A DNA stretch of 64,000 bases from Candidatus Binatia bacterium (lineage in GTDB: Bacteria > Desulfobacterota > Binatia > UBA12015). This document shows, one piece after another, positions 62,925 to 64,000 of the stretch; position 1 is the first letter of the stretch; each line of letters begins with the position of its first letter. The translations under genes were made by a program, and so were the position numbers. Location of the stretch: NCBI GenBank assembly GCA_029248525.1, contig JAQWJE010000049.1, positions 737,836 through 801,835 on the forward strand, in the 5' to 3' direction. Below the pieces are notes generated by a model. It was not told where the DNA came from. It saw only the letters and a list, made by a program, of their open reading frames with translations, and did not search any database.

Positions 62925-64000
62925 CTAGTCTCGCGGAGGCACCTCGAGGTGTTGCTTTGAAGCATCGACATAGCGAGCGAGGATGCCCAGCCATTCGGAT
63001 GTTTCCATAATCTGGAGAATCGAGGAGTTGACGTCGCGGCGCAATGGGCTGTGACGCGGGAACCCGAAGGCATAGAATCCGGGATCAAAAGTTTGCGGCA
63101 AGATCGAGAGTTCTCCCGTCCCGTCTCTTTTGACGCCATAGGCCAAAACGGGTTCGTCGTTCACGAAAGTGTCGATTTTACCGGCCTTCACGGCGTCGAG
63201 GCCTGCCTCGGTATTCGGGAAAGTGGAATAGAGAATGAAGTTCTGACGCAGATATTCCGCCCCGGTAGAACCGGCAAGTGCTCCTACGCGGACCCGCGAA
63301 AGGTCGGCCGGACCCTGAATCCGCGGTGTAAGCTGCGTCACGGTCAGGGCGGATGCCATTGCTCCGGTCAACCCGGCAAGGGCAAACAGGGAGATGAACA
63401 TCCATACCAGTGCGAGACCTCGCCCCAATGGTGTGATGGGTGATTTGTCGCCGTAGCCAACGGTGGTCATGGTGACCGCTGACCACCAGAAGCCGGCACC
63501 GATTCCGTCAGCTGCCGAGCCTCCAAATTGCGCCGGGTTTCGTCGATGCTCGGCTGCCCAGATCAGAACTCCGGTGACGAGCAGAATCAGGAAGAGAAGT
63601 CCGGCCGAACGCAGAAAGGATTTGGAAAAAAGCCGATTCAGAAACTCCCACCAGCCGCCCGATTCGCCGGACTTTACGGCCATCGCGAGGCCGGTGCCAA
63701 AGAAAGGATACGAGAACTCGATGATTTGGTTGCGCTGGGCGGTCATTCCGATAGCGGCTACGGCGATCTGGACTTTATCTTGGCGAGTCGACTCGATCAA
63801 TTTCTCGAGTTCGAGTTCGTGGATCTCGAATTCGAGATTCAGATCTTCGGCGATCGCACGCCATAGGTCGATGCTGATCCCGGTCCAGGTCCCATCGGGA
63901 AGCTGGAAGGAAAAGGGCGGGGCGTTCTTGGTCCCGATGCGCAGCTTTTTCGCTTTGCTGTCGGGCTTGGCACTTGTGGCCGCGTCGGTCGTGCCGGAAG
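62925..64000 (-). CDS. GluR0-like ligand-gated ion channel, 5' end outside window
   Basis: This incomplete protein continues past the right edge; at least 358 residues are visible. Read from 64000 leftwards, a periplasmic binding-protein half begins near KKLRIGTKNAPPF and GTWTGISIDLWRAIAEDL. It is interrupted by a pore module: a first helix (AGLLFLILLVTGVLIWAAE), the potassium filter TTVGYGD in TMTTVGYGDKSP, and a second helix (LALVWMFISLFALAGLTG). The second half of the binding lobe follows, with GSTGAEYLR and NDEPVLAYGV. This S1-TM-P-TM-S2 arrangement is that of prokaryotic GluR0. The ligand is unknown. Confidence 0.88.
   Translation of the reverse strand, partial: SGTTDAATSAKPDSKAKKLRIGTKNAPPFSFQLPDGTWTGISIDLWRAIAEDLNLEFEIHELELEKLIESTRQDKVQIAVAAIGMTAQRNQIIEFSYPFFGTGLAMAVKSGESGGWWEFLNRLFSKSFLRSAGLLFLILLVTGVLIWAAEHRRNPAQFGGSAADGIGAGFWWSAVTMTTVGYGDKSPITPLGRGLALVWMFISLFALAGLTGAMASALTVTQLTPRIQGPADLSRVRVGALAGSTGAEYLRQNFILYSTFPNTEAGLDAVKAGKIDTFVNDEPVLAYGVKRDGTGELSILPQTFDPGFYAFGFPRHSPLRRDVNSSILQIMETSEWLGILARYVDASKQHLEVPPRD

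Noticed and set aside
1-64000. CRISPR arrays, insertion sequences, integrase or phage genes
   Set aside because: No regularly spaced repeats, transposase motifs or phage structural genes were found.

Overview
The window is a 64 kb stretch of a GC-rich, Gram-negative bacterial chromosome. Outer-membrane proteins, a TonB-dependent receptor, lipoproteins, GreB and a PilT motor ATPase establish the Gram-negative envelope. Two luciferase-like (F420-type) oxidoreductases, several acyl-CoA enzymes, a myxobacteria/planctomycete-style cytochrome-like lipoprotein and a UGSC-family selenoprotein suggest a deltaproteobacteria-like lineage (Myxococcota, Desulfobacterota or Binatota type). That placement is inference; there is no rRNA in the window. 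No insertion sequence, phage, integron or CRISPR array was seen, and no gene-free stretch exceeds about 300 bases.

Layout. 0-4.7 kb: cinA, recA, pilT and an outer-membrane barrel protein. 5-12.2 kb: aminotransferase, long RluA-type pseudouridine synthase, small membrane protein, PhyH-type oxygenase, DUF3604 lipoprotein, acyl-CoA dehydrogenase, then tRNA-Leu(CAA). 12.4-18.8 kb: TonB-dependent receptor divergent from a thiolase / short-chain dehydrogenase / enoyl-CoA hydratase operon, then an LLM oxidoreductase. 19-21.4 kb: sulfite reductase operon (DUF2849, cysI, DUF934). 21.5-24.2 kb: two transporters and a plsC-like acyltransferase broken by an internal out-of-frame deletion. 24.3-26.2 kb: a thioredoxin-fold fusion protein overlapping a selenoprotein gene. 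26.4-31.9 kb: thiolase-like TLP1 protein, O6-methylguanine methyltransferase and a single-chain acyl-CoA carboxylase. 31.9-46 kb: inositol oxygenase, a PHM-like copper monooxygenase lipoprotein, a phosphodiesterase, sulfotransferase, SulP transporter, M3 peptidase, DRE-TIM aldolase, a second LLM oxidoreductase, a cupin and a Baeyer-Villiger-type flavoprotein. 46-64 kb: large membrane protein, MpaB-type oxygenase, greB, MFS and FUSC transporters, TauD-type dioxygenase, several small catabolic-type enzymes, an rRNA methyltransferase, a secreted Pro-rich-linker protein, a flavin monooxygenase and a GluR0-like ligand-gated channel running off the right edge.

The most notable system is at 24259-26234. 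Two reading frames that look like separate short ORFs are one gene with an in-frame UGA at 25995 in a U-G-S-C motif. A perfect 8-bp hairpin follows directly and could be a bacterial SECIS. The gene overlaps the end of a protein carrying an N-terminal thioredoxin domain (CPTC) and a long uncharacterised domain. I read this as a selenium-dependent redox pair. The UGSC family has been noted in selenoprotein surveys, but to my knowledge its reaction is unknown. The rest of the window is mainly lipid and hydrophobic-compound catabolism with assorted oxygenases, consistent with a metabolically versatile heterotroph.
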